NCBI RefSeq assembly: GCF_019468465.1
Contig: NZ_CP080519.1
Span: 9,107,001-9,171,000, forward strand
DNA from: Amycolatopsis sp. DSM 110486
Lineage (GTDB): Bacteria; Actinomycetota; Actinomycetes; Mycobacteriales; Pseudonocardiaceae
DNA length: 64,000 nucleotides
Direction of reading: 5' to 3'
Both the position numbers and the translations under genes were made by a program. Shown here piece after piece: positions 1 to 9,309 of the stretch. Every line of letters starts with the position of its first letter. Positions within the stretch are counted from its first letter, which is position 1. The notes under the pieces were generated by a model, which was not told the origin of the DNA, ran no database searches, and worked only from the letters and a program-made list of their open reading frames with translations.

Positions 1-1
1 G

Positions 2-673
2 CGCCGCACGGCACCCGAACCCCGGCGAAAAGTCCACACAGGACAGACCCTGCTCCGCCCGGCCTTCGCCCGGATCGCCCTGATGAACCTGGCCCTCGGC
101 CTGTACTTCGGCACCACCCAGGTCTCGGTGAGCGCCTTCGCCCTCGATCACGGCGCCCCGGCCGCACCGATCGTCGCCGTGGCCAGCGTCAGTGGGCTGC
201 TGTCCGGCTGGGTCTACGGACTGCGCCGCCACCGCACCCCCGCCCGGCGCCAGCTCCTCAGAGCCGGCGCCTGCCTCACCGGTGCGTCGGCGCTGCTTCC
301 CCTCGCTCCCAACGCCCTCTGGCTCGCCGTCGCCCTCGCCCTCACCGAGGCGGCGATCCCGCCCACACTCGTCCTGCTGAACGTCGAAACCGAACGGTCC
401 GTCCACCCCGCAGCGCTCACCCAGGCGTTCACCTGGAACAACTCCGCCAGCGCAGCCGGTTCTGCCCTCGCGGCCTCCCTCGCCGGACGAGTGGCGGACG
501 GTGGGGGCGCCTCCGCCGCACTGGCGCTGGCGCTGGTCCCCGCGGCCGGTCTCCTCGCGTTGGTTAGGCCACCCGGCGGTCGTCCATCGCGTCGCGGTTC
601 CACGGGATGCCCAGGCCCGGCGTCTCCGGGGCGACGGCGTGCCCGTCGGAGATCGTCATCTCGGCCGTCGTGA
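2..673 (+). CDS. MFS transporter, C-terminal part (5' end outside window)
   Basis: The reading frame is open from base 2, so the gene starts upstream of the window. The visible part has alternating hydrophobic segments with short basic loops (for example GLRRHRTPARRQ), which is the second half of a major facilitator drug or sugar exporter in the inner membrane. The last clear membrane segment ends near base 565. The roughly 35 residues after that are rich in Arg, Pro and Ser and lie antisense to the convergent enolase-superfamily gene, so they are probably not native. A TAG in another frame at 565-567 overlaps the neighbour's TAA stop, as convergent gene ends often do, which suggests that one G was lost near 562. 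Substrate unknown. Confidence 0.7.
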   Translation, partial: RRTAPEPRRKVHTGQTLLRPAFARIALMNLALGLYFGTTQVSVSAFALDHGAPAAPIVAVASVSGLLSGWVYGLRRHRTPARRQLLRAGACLTGASALLPLAPNALWLAVALALTEAAIPPTLVLLNVETERSVHPAALTQAFTWNNSASAAGSALAASLAGRVADGGGASAALALALVPAAGLLALVRPPGGRPSRRGSTGCPGPASPGRRRARRRSSSRPS

Positions 674-1652
674 TGGCGCGCAGCTGCGGGATGTGCTCGA
701 CGTAGCGGCCGTTCGGTATCGCGGCGGTCAGGCTGACGTGCAGCTCCATCAGGAAGTGCGGGCACACCTGGACGTTGAACGCCTCCGCCAGGTGTGCGAC
801 CTTGAGCCACGGCGTGATCCCGCCGACGCGCGCGACGTCGACCTGAACGATCGAGGCGGCACCACGGTGGAGGTAGTCGCGGAACTGCGCCACGGAGTAC
901 AGGGACTCCCCGACGGCGACGGGGATCGGCGTGGCCGCGGACAACCGGGCGTGGCCGGCGACGTCGTCGGCGGGCAGGGGCTCCTCGAGCCAGAACAGGT
1001 CCACCGCCTCGAACGCCCTCGCCCGCCGGATCGCCTCCGCCGCGGTGAGGGACTGGTTGGCGTCCACCATCAGGTCGAACCGCGGCCCGACGGCCTCGCG
1101 CACGGCGGTGAGCCGCTCCAGATCCTCGTGTGCGGTGGGCTTGCCGACCTTCACCTTCACCCCGCCCCACCCCGCGGCCACGGATTTCCGGGCGCCCGCG
1201 ACGAGTTCGTCGGTGCTCAGGTGCAGCCAGCCGCCTTCGGTGTCGTAGAGCGGCACGCGCGGGGCGAACCCACCGGCGACCCGCCACAGCGGCTCGTCCG
1301 CGCGCCGGCACTTCAGGTCCCACAACGCCGTGTCCACCGCGGCGAGGGCCAGCGACGTGATCGCGCCGACGGTGGTGGCCCGCGTCGAGGCGAACAGGTC
1401 GTGCCAGACCGCCTCGATCCGGCGCGAGTCCTGGCCGATCAGCCGGGGCAGCAGATGGTCGCGCAGCAGCGCGAGCACGGCCGTGCCGCCGGTGCCGATC
1501 GTGTAGGAGTAGCCGAGCCCGGTGCCGCCGTCGGCGGTGGCCAGCTCGACGAACACCGTCTCCTGCTTGAGGAACGCCTGCACGGCGTCGGTGCGTTCCT
1601 GCTCCACCTCGAGATCGACGAGAAACGCCTCGGCCTTCACGACCACAGCCAC
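564..1652 (-). CDS. Enolase-superfamily enzyme (mandelate racemase / muconate lactonizing type)
   Basis: A 362-residue protein from a GTG start at 1652, chosen because GAGGAGG lies just upstream; longer in-frame starts have no ribosome site. It has the superfamily active site: Lys166-x-Lys168 (GGVKVKVG), metal ligands Asp198 (VDAN), Glu224 (WLEEP) and Glu249 (GES), and His299 (CPHF). Such enzymes abstract the proton alpha to a carboxylate and act as sugar-acid dehydratases, racemases or cycloisomerases in the cytosol. The length is normal for the family. It is convergent with the MFS gene, and no pathway partner is adjacent, so the substrate cannot be named. Confidence 0.85.
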   Translation of the reverse strand: MAVVVKAEAFLVDLEVEQERTDAVQAFLKQETVFVELATADGGTGLGYSYTIGTGGTAVLALLRDHLLPRLIGQDSRRIEAVWHDLFASTRATTVGAITSLALAAVDTALWDLKCRRADEPLWRVAGGFAPRVPLYDTEGGWLHLSTDELVAGARKSVAAGWGGVKVKVGKPTAHEDLERLTAVREAVGPRFDLMVDANQSLTAAEAIRRARAFEAVDLFWLEEPLPADDVAGHARLSAATPIPVAVGESLYSVAQFRDYLHRGAASIVQVDVARVGGITPWLKVAHLAEAFNVQVCPHFLMELHVSLTAAIPNGRYVEHIPQLRAITTAEMTISDGHAVAPETPGLGIPWNRDAMDDRRVA

Positions 1653-1764
1653 GCGGTCCTCCTCGCTGACTCGGCAGGGACAATGCACGATCCTATAGGA
1701 AAGTGCACCGATGAGTTTCCGTGCCCGGGCCGGTCGGTACGGGAAACGACCACGGAGGTGCGGA

Positions 1765-2304
1765 ATGGGCAAGCTGCTCTACTCGGCGGCGATGTCGCTC
1801 GACGGGTTCATCGCGGGACCGGGCGGCGACATGCAGTGGGTGAAGGAGTTCTTCGGCCCCAACCCCGAGATCGACCGGCTGGTGGCGGACATCGGCGCGC
1901 TGCTCGTCGGACGCCGCACGTACGGCGGCGATGACCCGTACCGCGACACGGAAGCCGAGGGCAAGGCCTTCGGCGGCGCCTGGGCAGGTTCGCAATTCGT
2001 GCTCACGCGCCGGCCCGCTGAGCCGGCGCCCGACGTGACGTTCGTCGACGACCTGCGCCACGGTGTCGAGCTGGCGAAGGCGGCTGCGGGGGAGAAGTAC
2101 GTGAACGTCCTCGGTGCGACGGTGGCTCGCGGGTGCCTCGACGCCGGGCTGCTCGACGAGGTCCTCGTGTCGGTTTTGCCCGTGCTGCTGGGCGACGGGG
2201 TGCGGCTGTTCGACCGGCCCGGCGGCGATCCGGTGCGTCTCGAACGGAAGTCGCAGACCGAAGCGCCGCTCGCGACAAACCTGTGGCTACGCGTCGTGCG
2301 CTGA
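1765..2304 (+). CDS. Dihydrofolate reductase-family protein (RibD C-terminal domain)
   Basis: A 179-residue single-domain protein. The start at 1765 (MGKLLYSAAMSLDGF) has GGAGG at 1754-1758. The N-terminal MSLDGFIAGPGGD stretch, LLVGRRTYGG, and the central VNVLGATVARGCLDAGLLDE followed by VLPVLLGDGVRLF are the conserved pattern of the RibD-C/DHFR-like fold, which binds NADPH. Members of this stand-alone family are common in actinobacteria and mostly uncharacterised; true folate or riboflavin roles are not implied. Its last 18 bases overlap the end of the convergent TetR gene. Confidence 0.85.
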   Translation: MGKLLYSAAMSLDGFIAGPGGDMQWVKEFFGPNPEIDRLVADIGALLVGRRTYGGDDPYRDTEAEGKAFGGAWAGSQFVLTRRPAEPAPDVTFVDDLRHGVELAKAAAGEKYVNVLGATVARGCLDAGLLDEVLVSVLPVLLGDGVRLFDRPGGDPVRLERKSQTEAPLATNLWLRVVR

Positions 2305-2961
2305 CGAGATCAGGCCGGTGAGGACGGCTTCGGTGAGGTGGCGCAGCCGCGGCGTGAACTCGACGACGCCGTGGCCCAGCCGCGGGTCCTCCCGGTAGAG
2401 CTGCGCGAGCGTCTCGGGCGGGTGCGAGATCTGCCAGAATGAGGCGGCCAGTGACGTCACGGCGCCGACGACGTGGCGCCCGCCCGCCGCACCCAGCCCT
2501 GGCAGTGTCCGGGTGAGGAGGGCGGCGATGTCTTTGACGGCTTCCAGCGCGGCGAGCTTGAACGCGCGCACCGACTCGAGCGACACGTGCCTTTCGAGGG
2601 TGAGCGCCGCGTGGGCGAGGAGGTCGCAGAAGAGCGGTCGTTCGTCGAGCGTGCGCGCGATGACGTCGGCGACCTCGGCCGGCGACGCGCTGGTGGTCTC
2701 GTCCAGTGCCGCGTGCAGCCCGGCCGCCCAGTCGCGCCAGCCCTCGGCGGTGAGGTGCAGGTAGATCTCTTCGCGGGTCTCGAAGTAGCGCAGCAGTGCG
2801 GACTTGTGCACGCCGACTTCACCGGCGATGTCCCCGAGCGTCACGGCCCGCACGCCGTCGCGGGTTGCGAGCAGCCGTGCCGCGGCGAGGATCGCCTCGC
2901 GCCGCTGCTCCTTGTGCTCGGGGCGCCGCGCCCGCTGGAACTCGGAGGTGACCACCTGCAC
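2287..2961 (-). CDS. TetR-family transcriptional regulator
   Basis: A 224-residue protein with an N-terminal TetR helix-turn-helix at about residues 20-65 (REAILAAARLLATRDG, then TLGDIAGEVGVHKSALLRYF) and a C-terminal all-helical ligand domain. It is transcribed away from the SDR oxidoreductase at 3058, with only 96 bp between the starts. An inverted repeat in that gap (2965-3009) is the likely operator, so it probably represses the SDR gene and itself. Ligand unknown. Confidence 0.9.
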   Translation of the reverse strand: MQVVTSEFQRARRPEHKEQRREAILAAARLLATRDGVRAVTLGDIAGEVGVHKSALLRYFETREEIYLHLTAEGWRDWAAGLHAALDETTSASPAEVADVIARTLDERPLFCDLLAHAALTLERHVSLESVRAFKLAALEAVKDIAALLTRTLPGLGAAGGRHVVGAVTSLAASFWQISHPPETLAQLYREDPRLGHGVVEFTPRLRHLTEAVLTGLISSAHDA

Positions 2962-2964
2962 AGG

Positions 2965-3009
2965 TTACCGCAACGCCGTTGTGTTGTTAAGAGAACAGCG
3001 TTGCGCTAA
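2965..3009. promoter_or_regulatory. Probable TetR operator between tetR and SDR gene
   Basis: Two 12-base arms, TTACCGCAACGC (2965-2976) and GCGTTGCGCTAA (2998-3009), are inverted repeats matching at 11 of 12 positions and 21 bases apart. A smaller palindrome, CAACGCCGTTG (2971-2981), sits in the left arm. The position between two divergent starts is typical for a TetR-family operator controlling both genes. Binding is inferred. Confidence 0.6.
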
Positions 3010-3057
3010 CTTGGTGGTGCGGGGAGCCTCCCCGCTCGAGGCGAGAGGGATCGAACG

Positions 3058-3888
3058 ATGAGCAAGGTGTGGCTGGTCACGGGTGGTTCGCGCGGTCTGG
3101 GACGGGCCGTGGTGGACGAGGTGCTGGCGGCGGGCAACGACGTTGTGGCGACCGCGCGCAACGTCGACTCCCTGAAGGACCTGGACGAGCGATACGGCGA
3201 TCATCTGCTGCGCCACCCGCTGGACGTGACCGACCCAGCGCAGGCCGAGGCGGCCGTCGCGGCGGCCGTGGAGCGGTTCGGGCGGCTCGACGTGGTGGTG
3301 AACAACGCGGGCTACGCCAATCTGGCCTCGGTCGAGGAGGTCGACCTGGCGGACTTCCGCGCGCAGGTCGAGGCGGTGTTCTTCGGGACTGTGCACGTGA
3401 CCAAGGCGGCGCTGCCGGTGTTCCTGGCGCAGCACTCGGGGCACTTCATCCAGGTCACGTCGATCGGCGGCCGGGGCACCGCGCCCGGCATTTCGGCTTA
3501 CCAGAGCGCGAAGTTCGCGACGGAGGGCTTCTCCGGCGTGCTCAACGACGAGGTATCGGGCCTGGGGATCAAGGTCACCATGGCCGAGCCGGGCCTGATG
3601 CGCACGGACTGGTCCGGACCGTCGATGGAGGTCCGGCCCTACAAGCCGGAGTACGAGCCCACGATGGGCCCGCTGATCGAGCACCTGCGGAGCAAGCGGG
3701 GCATCGAGCCGATCGACCCGGCCGCGGTCGCGCGTGTGTTCCTCCAGGTCGTGGAGATGGCCGAGCCACCGCTGCACCTGGTGCTCGGCAGCGACGCCGT
3801 GACGATGATGCGGGCCGGGATGACGAAGCTGATGGCGGAGGACGAGCGCTGGGCCGAGCTCGGCCTGTCCGTCGACTTCGCGAGCTGA
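3058..3888 (+). CDS. Short-chain dehydrogenase/reductase (classical SDR)
   Basis: A 276-residue classical SDR. It has the cofactor loop TGGSRGLG (residues 8-15), NNAG (82-85) and the catalytic Ser135, Tyr148 and Lys152 (YQSAK). Asp or Arg determinants after the second strand (ATARNVDSL) suggest NADP use, but this is weak evidence. It probably oxidises or reduces a carbonyl or alcohol in the cytosol; the substrate is unknown. It is divergent from a TetR regulator that probably controls it. Confidence 0.9.
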   Translation: MSKVWLVTGGSRGLGRAVVDEVLAAGNDVVATARNVDSLKDLDERYGDHLLRHPLDVTDPAQAEAAVAAAVERFGRLDVVVNNAGYANLASVEEVDLADFRAQVEAVFFGTVHVTKAALPVFLAQHSGHFIQVTSIGGRGTAPGISAYQSAKFATEGFSGVLNDEVSGLGIKVTMAEPGLMRTDWSGPSMEVRPYKPEYEPTMGPLIEHLRSKRGIEPIDPAAVARVFLQVVEMAEPPLHLVLGSDAVTMMRAGMTKLMAEDERWAELGLSVDFAS

Positions 3889-3979
3889 GCCGGGCTGAGC
3901 CGCGCGGGGTTTGAGCGGGAGGCGAATCGGGGCAAAACCGGGGCACCACGGCGGTAGGTTGGCCCGCAAGGAGGACGTC

Positions 3980-5008
3980 ATGGCTCGTTACGGCACCCAG
4001 TTCGGCCCGGACCTCACCTTCCTCGGCGTGGCGCGCTGCGACTGGGCCGATCCCGCCACCTACCCGGCCGCCGACGTCGTGATCCTCGGCGCGCCGTTCG
4101 ACGGCGGCACCTCGCACCGCGCGGGCACCCGGTTCGGCCCGCAGTACATCCGGCAGAGCTGCTACCTCCCCGCCGACGGTTCGCGCCCGTCGCTCGCCCT
4201 GCGGGTGGACGCGTTGCGGGACCTGAAGGTCTTCGACGCCGGCGATGTCGAGATGTACTCGGGCGACGCCGAACGCTCGGTGCGCTCGCTGCAGGAAGCG
4301 GTGTACGCGGTCACCGCCACGGGCGCGATCCCGCTGGTGCTCGGCGGGGACCACACGATCGCGTGGCCGGACGCGGCCGGGGTGGCGCAGCACCTCGGCC
4401 AGGGGCGGGTGTCGATGGTGCACTTCGACGCACATGCCGACACCGGCGACATCGCGTTCGGCTCGCTCGTGGGCCACGGCCAGCCGATGCGCCGGCTGAT
4501 CGAGTCGGGTGCCGTGCGCGGCGACCGGTTCCTGCAGCTCGGCCTGCGCGGCTACTGGCCCGGCCCGGAGACGCTCGACTGGATGGCCGAGCAGGGCATG
4601 CGGTCCTACGAGATGACCGAGATCGTCGCGCGAGGGCTCGAAGAGTGCCTCACCGAGGCGTTCGGGATCGCCACCGACGAGTGCGACGGCGTGTTCCTCT
4701 CGGTGGACATCGACGTGTGCGACCCCGGCCACGCGCCGGGCACGGGCACGCCCGAGCCGGGTGGGCTCACCGCCCGGCAGCTGCTGGATTCCGTGCGGCG
4801 CATCGCGTACGAGCTGCCGGTGGTGGGGGTCGACGTGGTCGAGGTGTCGCCGCCCTACGACCACGCGGACATCACGTCGTTCCTCGCGAACCGGGTGGTG
4901 CTGGAAGCATTGTCGGGCATCGCGCGCCGGCGCCGCGACCACGCCGACGGCACGGTGTGGGACGCCACGCGGCCGCTGCTGGCCGATTGGCCCGACCGGC
5001 GTCCGTGA
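3980..5008 (+). CDS. Ureohydrolase (agmatinase / guanidinobutyrase family)
   Basis: A 342-residue member of the arginase/agmatinase family, which hydrolyses a guanidino group to urea and an amine. The dinuclear Mn ligands are all present: His125 (GGDHT), Asp150, His152 and Asp154 (HFDAHADTG), and Asp243 and Asp245 (SVDIDVCDPG). The start at 3980 follows AAGGAGG at 3968-3974. The length fits SpeB-like agmatinase, guanidinobutyrase or guanidinopropionase, and motifs alone do not separate these. The P450 gene lies 103 bp downstream on the same strand, but a link between them is not evident. Confidence 0.85.
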   Translation: MARYGTQFGPDLTFLGVARCDWADPATYPAADVVILGAPFDGGTSHRAGTRFGPQYIRQSCYLPADGSRPSLALRVDALRDLKVFDAGDVEMYSGDAERSVRSLQEAVYAVTATGAIPLVLGGDHTIAWPDAAGVAQHLGQGRVSMVHFDAHADTGDIAFGSLVGHGQPMRRLIESGAVRGDRFLQLGLRGYWPGPETLDWMAEQGMRSYEMTEIVARGLEECLTEAFGIATDECDGVFLSVDIDVCDPGHAPGTGTPEPGGLTARQLLDSVRRIAYELPVVGVDVVEVSPPYDHADITSFLANRVVLEALSGIARRRRDHADGTVWDATRPLLADWPDRRP

Positions 5009-5111
5009 CGGGCGCGGTGACCCGAACGCGCGACGGTTTCCGCCCGTGCGGCCGATGCCGCGTGCCCCCGCGCGCCCCTACGGTGGTGAGTCCTCGGAGT
5101 GGGGAGGACAC

Positions 5112-6287
5112 GTGGCCAAGTCGGTCGAGGAGATCCTGGCGAACGTCGACCTGTACGCCGAAGACCAGCGGGAGAACCTGCTGGCCGCGGCCGCGGCCGC
5201 CAGAAGTGGTTGTCCCGTCCCGCACACCGACGCGGACGGCGGCTACCACCTGCTCACCCGCTACGAGGACGTGCGGGCGGTCTGCGCCGCGCCGGAGCTG
5301 TTCAGCTCGGCGCAGCCCGCGATCCGCGGCGTGCCGGTGCGGGTGATCCCGATCGACACGGATCCGCCCGACCATCGCGAATACCGGAGGATCCTCAACC
5401 CGTTCTTCACGCGGGCCGCCCTCGCGCGGTACGAGCCGCAGCTGCGTGAACTCGCGCGCACGGCGGTCGAGTCCTTTGTGGACCGCGGCGCGTGCGACAT
5501 CGTGAGCGACTTCGCGATCCCGTTCAGCGCCGGCTCGCTCGCGCGGATCGTCTTCGCGACGGACAACCGCGACCTCGTGGACCGCGGGGTGGTGGCGGCC
5601 AAGGACGCCGCGGTCACCAGCAGTCCCGAAGCGTTCCAGACGCTCGCGGGCTTGGCGATGGAGGCACTGGCCGAAGCCGAAGCGAAGCCGGACGACGGCG
5701 AGGACAGCGTGCTGCGCGCGCTGGTCACCGCGACGATCGACGGCCGGGCGCTCACCCTCGAGGAACGGCTCGGCATGGTGACCACGCTGTTCCTCGGCGG
5801 CCTCGACACCACGCGCGGGGTGATCGCGAACGTCGCCTACCACCTCGCCACCCGCGACGACGTCGAGCCGATCCTGCGCGATCCCGGCGGCTGGCAGCGG
5901 GAGCTGGAGGAGTTCCTGCGGCTCGAGACCACCGTCGCGTTCATGGCGCGCACCGCCACGCAGGACACCGAGATCGGGGACACGCCGGTGAAGGCGGGGG
6001 AGCGCGTCGCCGTGTTCTTCGCCGCGGCCAACCGGGATCCGGCGCGGTTCGAGCGGCCCGACGAGCTGGTGTTCGACCGTCCGAACGTGCCGCACGTGTC
6101 GTTCGGCTTCGGTATCCACCGCTGCCTGGGTCTGCACTTCGCGCGTATTCAGCTGGCGGTGGCGTTCGAGGAGCTGCTGGCCCGGACCACACGGTTCCGC
6201 CTCGCGCCGGGTGCGGAGATCCGGCGGCAGGTCGGGCTGAGCCTGGGCAGCCCGTACCGGCTGGACGTGACGTTCGACCGCGCCTGA
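5112..6287 (+). CDS. Cytochrome P450
   Basis: A 391-residue soluble bacterial P450. The heme-binding loop FGFGIHRCLG puts the thiolate ligand at Cys338. The I-helix oxygen-activation motif GGLDTT is at 229-234 and the ExxR pair is Glu267-Arg270. The GTG start at 5112 follows GGGGAGGAC. No ferredoxin or ferredoxin reductase is adjacent, so redox partners must come from elsewhere. The stop is one base away from the stop of the convergent peptidase. Substrate unknown. Confidence 0.92.
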   Translation: MAKSVEEILANVDLYAEDQRENLLAAAAAARSGCPVPHTDADGGYHLLTRYEDVRAVCAAPELFSSAQPAIRGVPVRVIPIDTDPPDHREYRRILNPFFTRAALARYEPQLRELARTAVESFVDRGACDIVSDFAIPFSAGSLARIVFATDNRDLVDRGVVAAKDAAVTSSPEAFQTLAGLAMEALAEAEAKPDDGEDSVLRALVTATIDGRALTLEERLGMVTTLFLGGLDTTRGVIANVAYHLATRDDVEPILRDPGGWQRELEEFLRLETTVAFMARTATQDTEIGDTPVKAGERVAVFFAAANRDPARFERPDELVFDRPNVPHVSFGFGIHRCLGLHFARIQLAVAFEELLARTTRFRLAPGAEIRRQVGLSLGSPYRLDVTFDRA

Positions 6288-6288
6288 C

Positions 6289-7245
6289 TCACGCGGGTTC
6301 GAAGCCGGCGATCGCCTTCGTGACCGCCTCCCCCATGGCGGGGCTGCCGGTGTGGCCGGAGTCGTCGATCACCACGAGCTCGGCGGACGGCCAGGCCTGC
6401 ACAAGGTTCCACGCCGCCCGCAACGGCACGCTCAGGTCAAGCCGGCCCTGGATGAACACGGCGGGGATCCCGTGGAGGCGGTGGACGTTCCCCAGGATCT
6501 CGCCGGCTTCCAGCCACGCGTGGTGGCCGAAGTAGTGCGCGCACATGCGGGCGAGCGTGATGAGCTCTTTCGCGGGGCGATCGCTGTACTGGCCGGCCTT
6601 GCCCTTGATCTCGTGCGCGATCACGGCGTCTTCCCAGGTACACCAGTCGCGTGCGGCGTTCAGCTGCACCGCGCGGTCGGGTGAAGCGAGCAAGCGGGAG
6701 TACGCGGCGAGCAGATCACCGTCGCGCTCTGCCTCGGGTACGCCGGCGCGGAAGGCCTCCCACTCGCGGGGCAGGAGCCGCCCGACGCCGCGGTAGAGCC
6801 AGTCGACCTCGTCGGGAGTACTGGTGAAGCCGGCGATCATCACCATCTCCGACACGCGTTCGGGGTGGCGCTCGGCGTAGGCGAGCATGACCGTCGGGGC
6901 CCAGGAACCGCCGTAAAGCATCCACTTCTCGACGCCGAGGTGCTCGCGCAGGCGTTCCATGTCGGCGATCAGGTGGTGGGTGGTGTTGTGCTCCAGGCTC
7001 ACCGCCGGGTCCGCGATGTTCGGCACGCTCTCGCCGCACCCGCGCTGGTCGAACAGGATGATGCGGAACTTCTCCGGGTCGAACCCCTTGCGGCTGTTGC
7101 GTGTCCCGCCCGCGCCGGGGCCGCCGTGCACGCACAGCACCGGTTTGCCGTCGGGGTTGCCGCTGGTCTCCCAGTAGATCCGGTTGCCGTCGCCGACGTC
7201 GAGCAAGCCGTGCGCATACGGTTCGAGCGGCGGGAACGGGGCCAT
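6289..7245 (-). CDS. pip: Proline iminopeptidase (alpha/beta hydrolase, family S33)
   Basis: A 318-residue alpha/beta hydrolase that should release N-terminal proline from peptides in the cytosol. It has the oxyanion motif HGGPG (40-44), DQRGCGES, the catalytic Ser114 in GGSWA, a C-terminal QGRLD Asp and the SGHTG His. Length and motif order match proline iminopeptidase. One oddity: family members usually have GGSWG with a small hydroxylated residue next, and here the serine is followed by Trp-Ala-Pro. That may alter the nucleophile elbow but probably not the fold. Confidence 0.87.
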   Translation of the reverse strand: MAPFPPLEPYAHGLLDVGDGNRIYWETSGNPDGKPVLCVHGGPGAGGTRNSRKGFDPEKFRIILFDQRGCGESVPNIADPAVSLEHNTTHHLIADMERLREHLGVEKWMLYGGSWAPTVMLAYAERHPERVSEMVMIAGFTSTPDEVDWLYRGVGRLLPREWEAFRAGVPEAERDGDLLAAYSRLLASPDRAVQLNAARDWCTWEDAVIAHEIKGKAGQYSDRPAKELITLARMCAHYFGHHAWLEAGEILGNVHRLHGIPAVFIQGRLDLSVPLRAAWNLVQAWPSAELVVIDDSGHTGSPAMGEAVTKAIAGFEPA

Positions 7246-7389
7246 GGCGGGATCCTCCAGGCTGTCGGCGGCCCGGGAAGACTACTGACCGGATCTCGCG
7301 GTGACACCTCGTTTTCCGCGTGGCCGCTGGCTGGCGCCGCAAATCGGGTGGGATGGCCGGCTGAGGCCCAGCACACATTCGATATTTAC

Positions 7390-7884
7390 ATGATTAATCG
7401 ACGTCGTTACCGTTTCCTGGATGGAACACACAGTCACCGCGGTGTCCGCGGAATTGACCCTGCGCTGGTGTCCTCGGTGGAAGCGTTGTTCCACGAGGAC
7501 GGCGGCCGCCACGACGACCGGATGGATCTCGCCTGGCCGCAGCGCGAAGGCTCCGCCCACTACACCACGCTGCTGACCGATGAGGACGCGCTTTGCCTTG
7601 TCGCACAGGGAGAACATGGCGTCGGCGGGCACCTCGTCGGCCGGCTCCGGCGGCAGGACTCGCTGCACCCCGGCGCCGTCACCGCCGTGCTCGAAAGCAT
7701 GCGAGTCGCCGTCGAGGAACGCCGCACCGGGATGGGCACTGCGCTCGTCGAGCGATTCGACGAATGGGCGAAAAGCAACGGCGCGAACGGATTCGAGGTC
7801 ACCGCCTATGCCACCAACACCGACGCCCTCGCGTTCTATCGCCGGCACGGGTTCCGCGAGTTCGAGGTCACCCTCCGGCGCTGA
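7390..7884 (+). CDS. GNAT-family N-acetyltransferase (possibly frameshifted at its start)
   Basis: The body from about base 7456 is a GNAT acyltransferase. The acetyl-CoA loop is the VEERRTGMGTALV stretch, followed by AYATNTDALAFYRRHGF, the usual C-terminal GNAT signature. The start is unclear. An in-frame ATG lies at 7390, but neither it nor a GTG at 7468 has a ribosome site. A better start, ATG 7421, lies 7 bases after a TACCGT -10 box with TTTACA 17 bases before it, as in leaderless genes. It is one frame off, and adding one G near 7456 would fuse MEHTVTAVSAEL to DPALVSSVEAL. Acceptor substrate unknown. Confidence 0.7.
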   Translation: MINRRRYRFLDGTHSHRGVRGIDPALVSSVEALFHEDGGRHDDRMDLAWPQREGSAHYTTLLTDEDALCLVAQGEHGVGGHLVGRLRRQDSLHPGAVTAVLESMRVAVEERRTGMGTALVERFDEWAKSNGANGFEVTAYATNTDALAFYRRHGFREFEVTLRR

Positions 7885-9206
7885 TCACCCCGTCGAGATG
7901 TCCAGCACGGCCTTGCCGTCGAGGACACCGGAGAGGCGGACGGTCACCATGTGGCCCGCCATGCCGAACGAGCCGCTGCCGCCGACGCCGAAGCTCATCT
8001 CGCCGGAGTCCTGCAGAATGCGGACGCCGCTCGAGGTGACGGACGCGGTGAACGTCATGCCGCTCGCGGTGATGTCGGCCTGGCCGGTCACGAGGACCTG
8101 GCACTTGCCGCCGGCGCACGCGCCCAAGTCGGTGCCGTTGGCGGCGGACGGCAGCGTCGGGGGCGGTGAGCCGAGCGGTCGGCACTGCGGGGCGACGTCG
8201 TGGGAGTGGGCCAGCACCGGGTTCGCGGCCGCGATGGTGGGCAGGTCGGGCGCGGGCAGGGCGATCGTCGCCAGCACCCCGATGATCTGCTGCGCCTGTG
8301 GTTTCAGTTGCTCGACGGGCTGGAAGTCCAGATCGGGCATGCGTGAGTCGCTCGACGGCAGTTTCGGCGCCACGGCGCGCAGCGAGGCGAGGAGGCTGTC
8401 GTGGTACTTGTCCGCCGCGGGGATGCCCGAAGGCGTGACGGTGCCCAGCGTCTCGACCAACTGGGCAACGCCGGCGCCGGCCGAAGAGATGAAGCTGCTC
8501 AGGTCGAAGCCGCTGAGGCGGGCGTAACGCGGATCGGTGATGACGAGGTCTTCGATTTTGTGCGCCTTCAGAGCCGCAGTGGAGGTGACCACGCCGCACA
8601 TCGTGTCGGCCCACGCCACGAGCGGGCGCGTCGGCGCGGCGGCGTCCACGGGACCGAACTGCCGCAGGGGCGCGCAGGCGGGCGCGACGTTGTACAACGC
8701 GTTGAGCTTCGCGTCGCCGCGCACCGCCTTCGTCAGATCGGCGGCCGCCGGCTTCAGCGCGGTGACGACGGTGGCGAGCTCGCGGGCCTGCGCGAGCGTC
8801 GGCTGCGCGGTGGTGTCCGGGGTGCCTTCTTGGTCACCTCGTCGAGTGATTTTCCCAGCTGTGCCACGTAGGTGTCCGCGGCCTTGACGCCCGACGGCGG
8901 CACGGACTTCAGTCCCGACCCGGCCTGGCCGATCCGCCCCGTGATGCCGCTGACGTAGGAGCTGATCTCCGAGGCGAGGAAGTCGGCCTGCGACGGGTCG
9001 GCCGCGGTGTGGTTCACCTCGTCGATCCCGGCCTGCAGGCCCTGCAGCGCCTGCACGCTCGTGCACACCGTCTGCGACCACGCCACGAGCGCCCGGGCGG
9101 CGGCGGGCACCGGGGGCAACGGCGCGGGTAACGCGTGCCCGCTCGTGGTGCACCCGGCCGCGACCAGCGCGAACGCTCCCAGCACGACAGCCGACCGAAC
9201 CCGCAT
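7885..9206 (-). pseudogene. Actinobacterial lipoprotein, interrupted by one frameshift
   Basis: The gene begins at 9206 with a lipoprotein signal peptide (LGAFALVAAGCTTS, lipobox AAGC), so the mature protein would be anchored on the outer face of the membrane. Reading stays in this frame to LDEVTKK near base 8827. From there the sense reading (TPDTTAQPTLAQARELATVV onward) continues in another frame to 7885. One extra G at 8825-8826 on the coding strand would restore a protein of about 440 residues. The body is helical and Ala-rich, and the end looks like a beta-rich domain. No known function was recognised. It abuts the GNAT stop codon with no gap. Confidence 0.65.
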
Positions 9207-9309
9207 TTCCGACTCCCTTTCCCCGGTGCGCGCAGACTAGGTCGGCCCTCCGGGAGGGGTCCCCGACGATCGCGGGAGACTCCACTGTGGACGGTTCCGG
9301 ATCAGGGGG

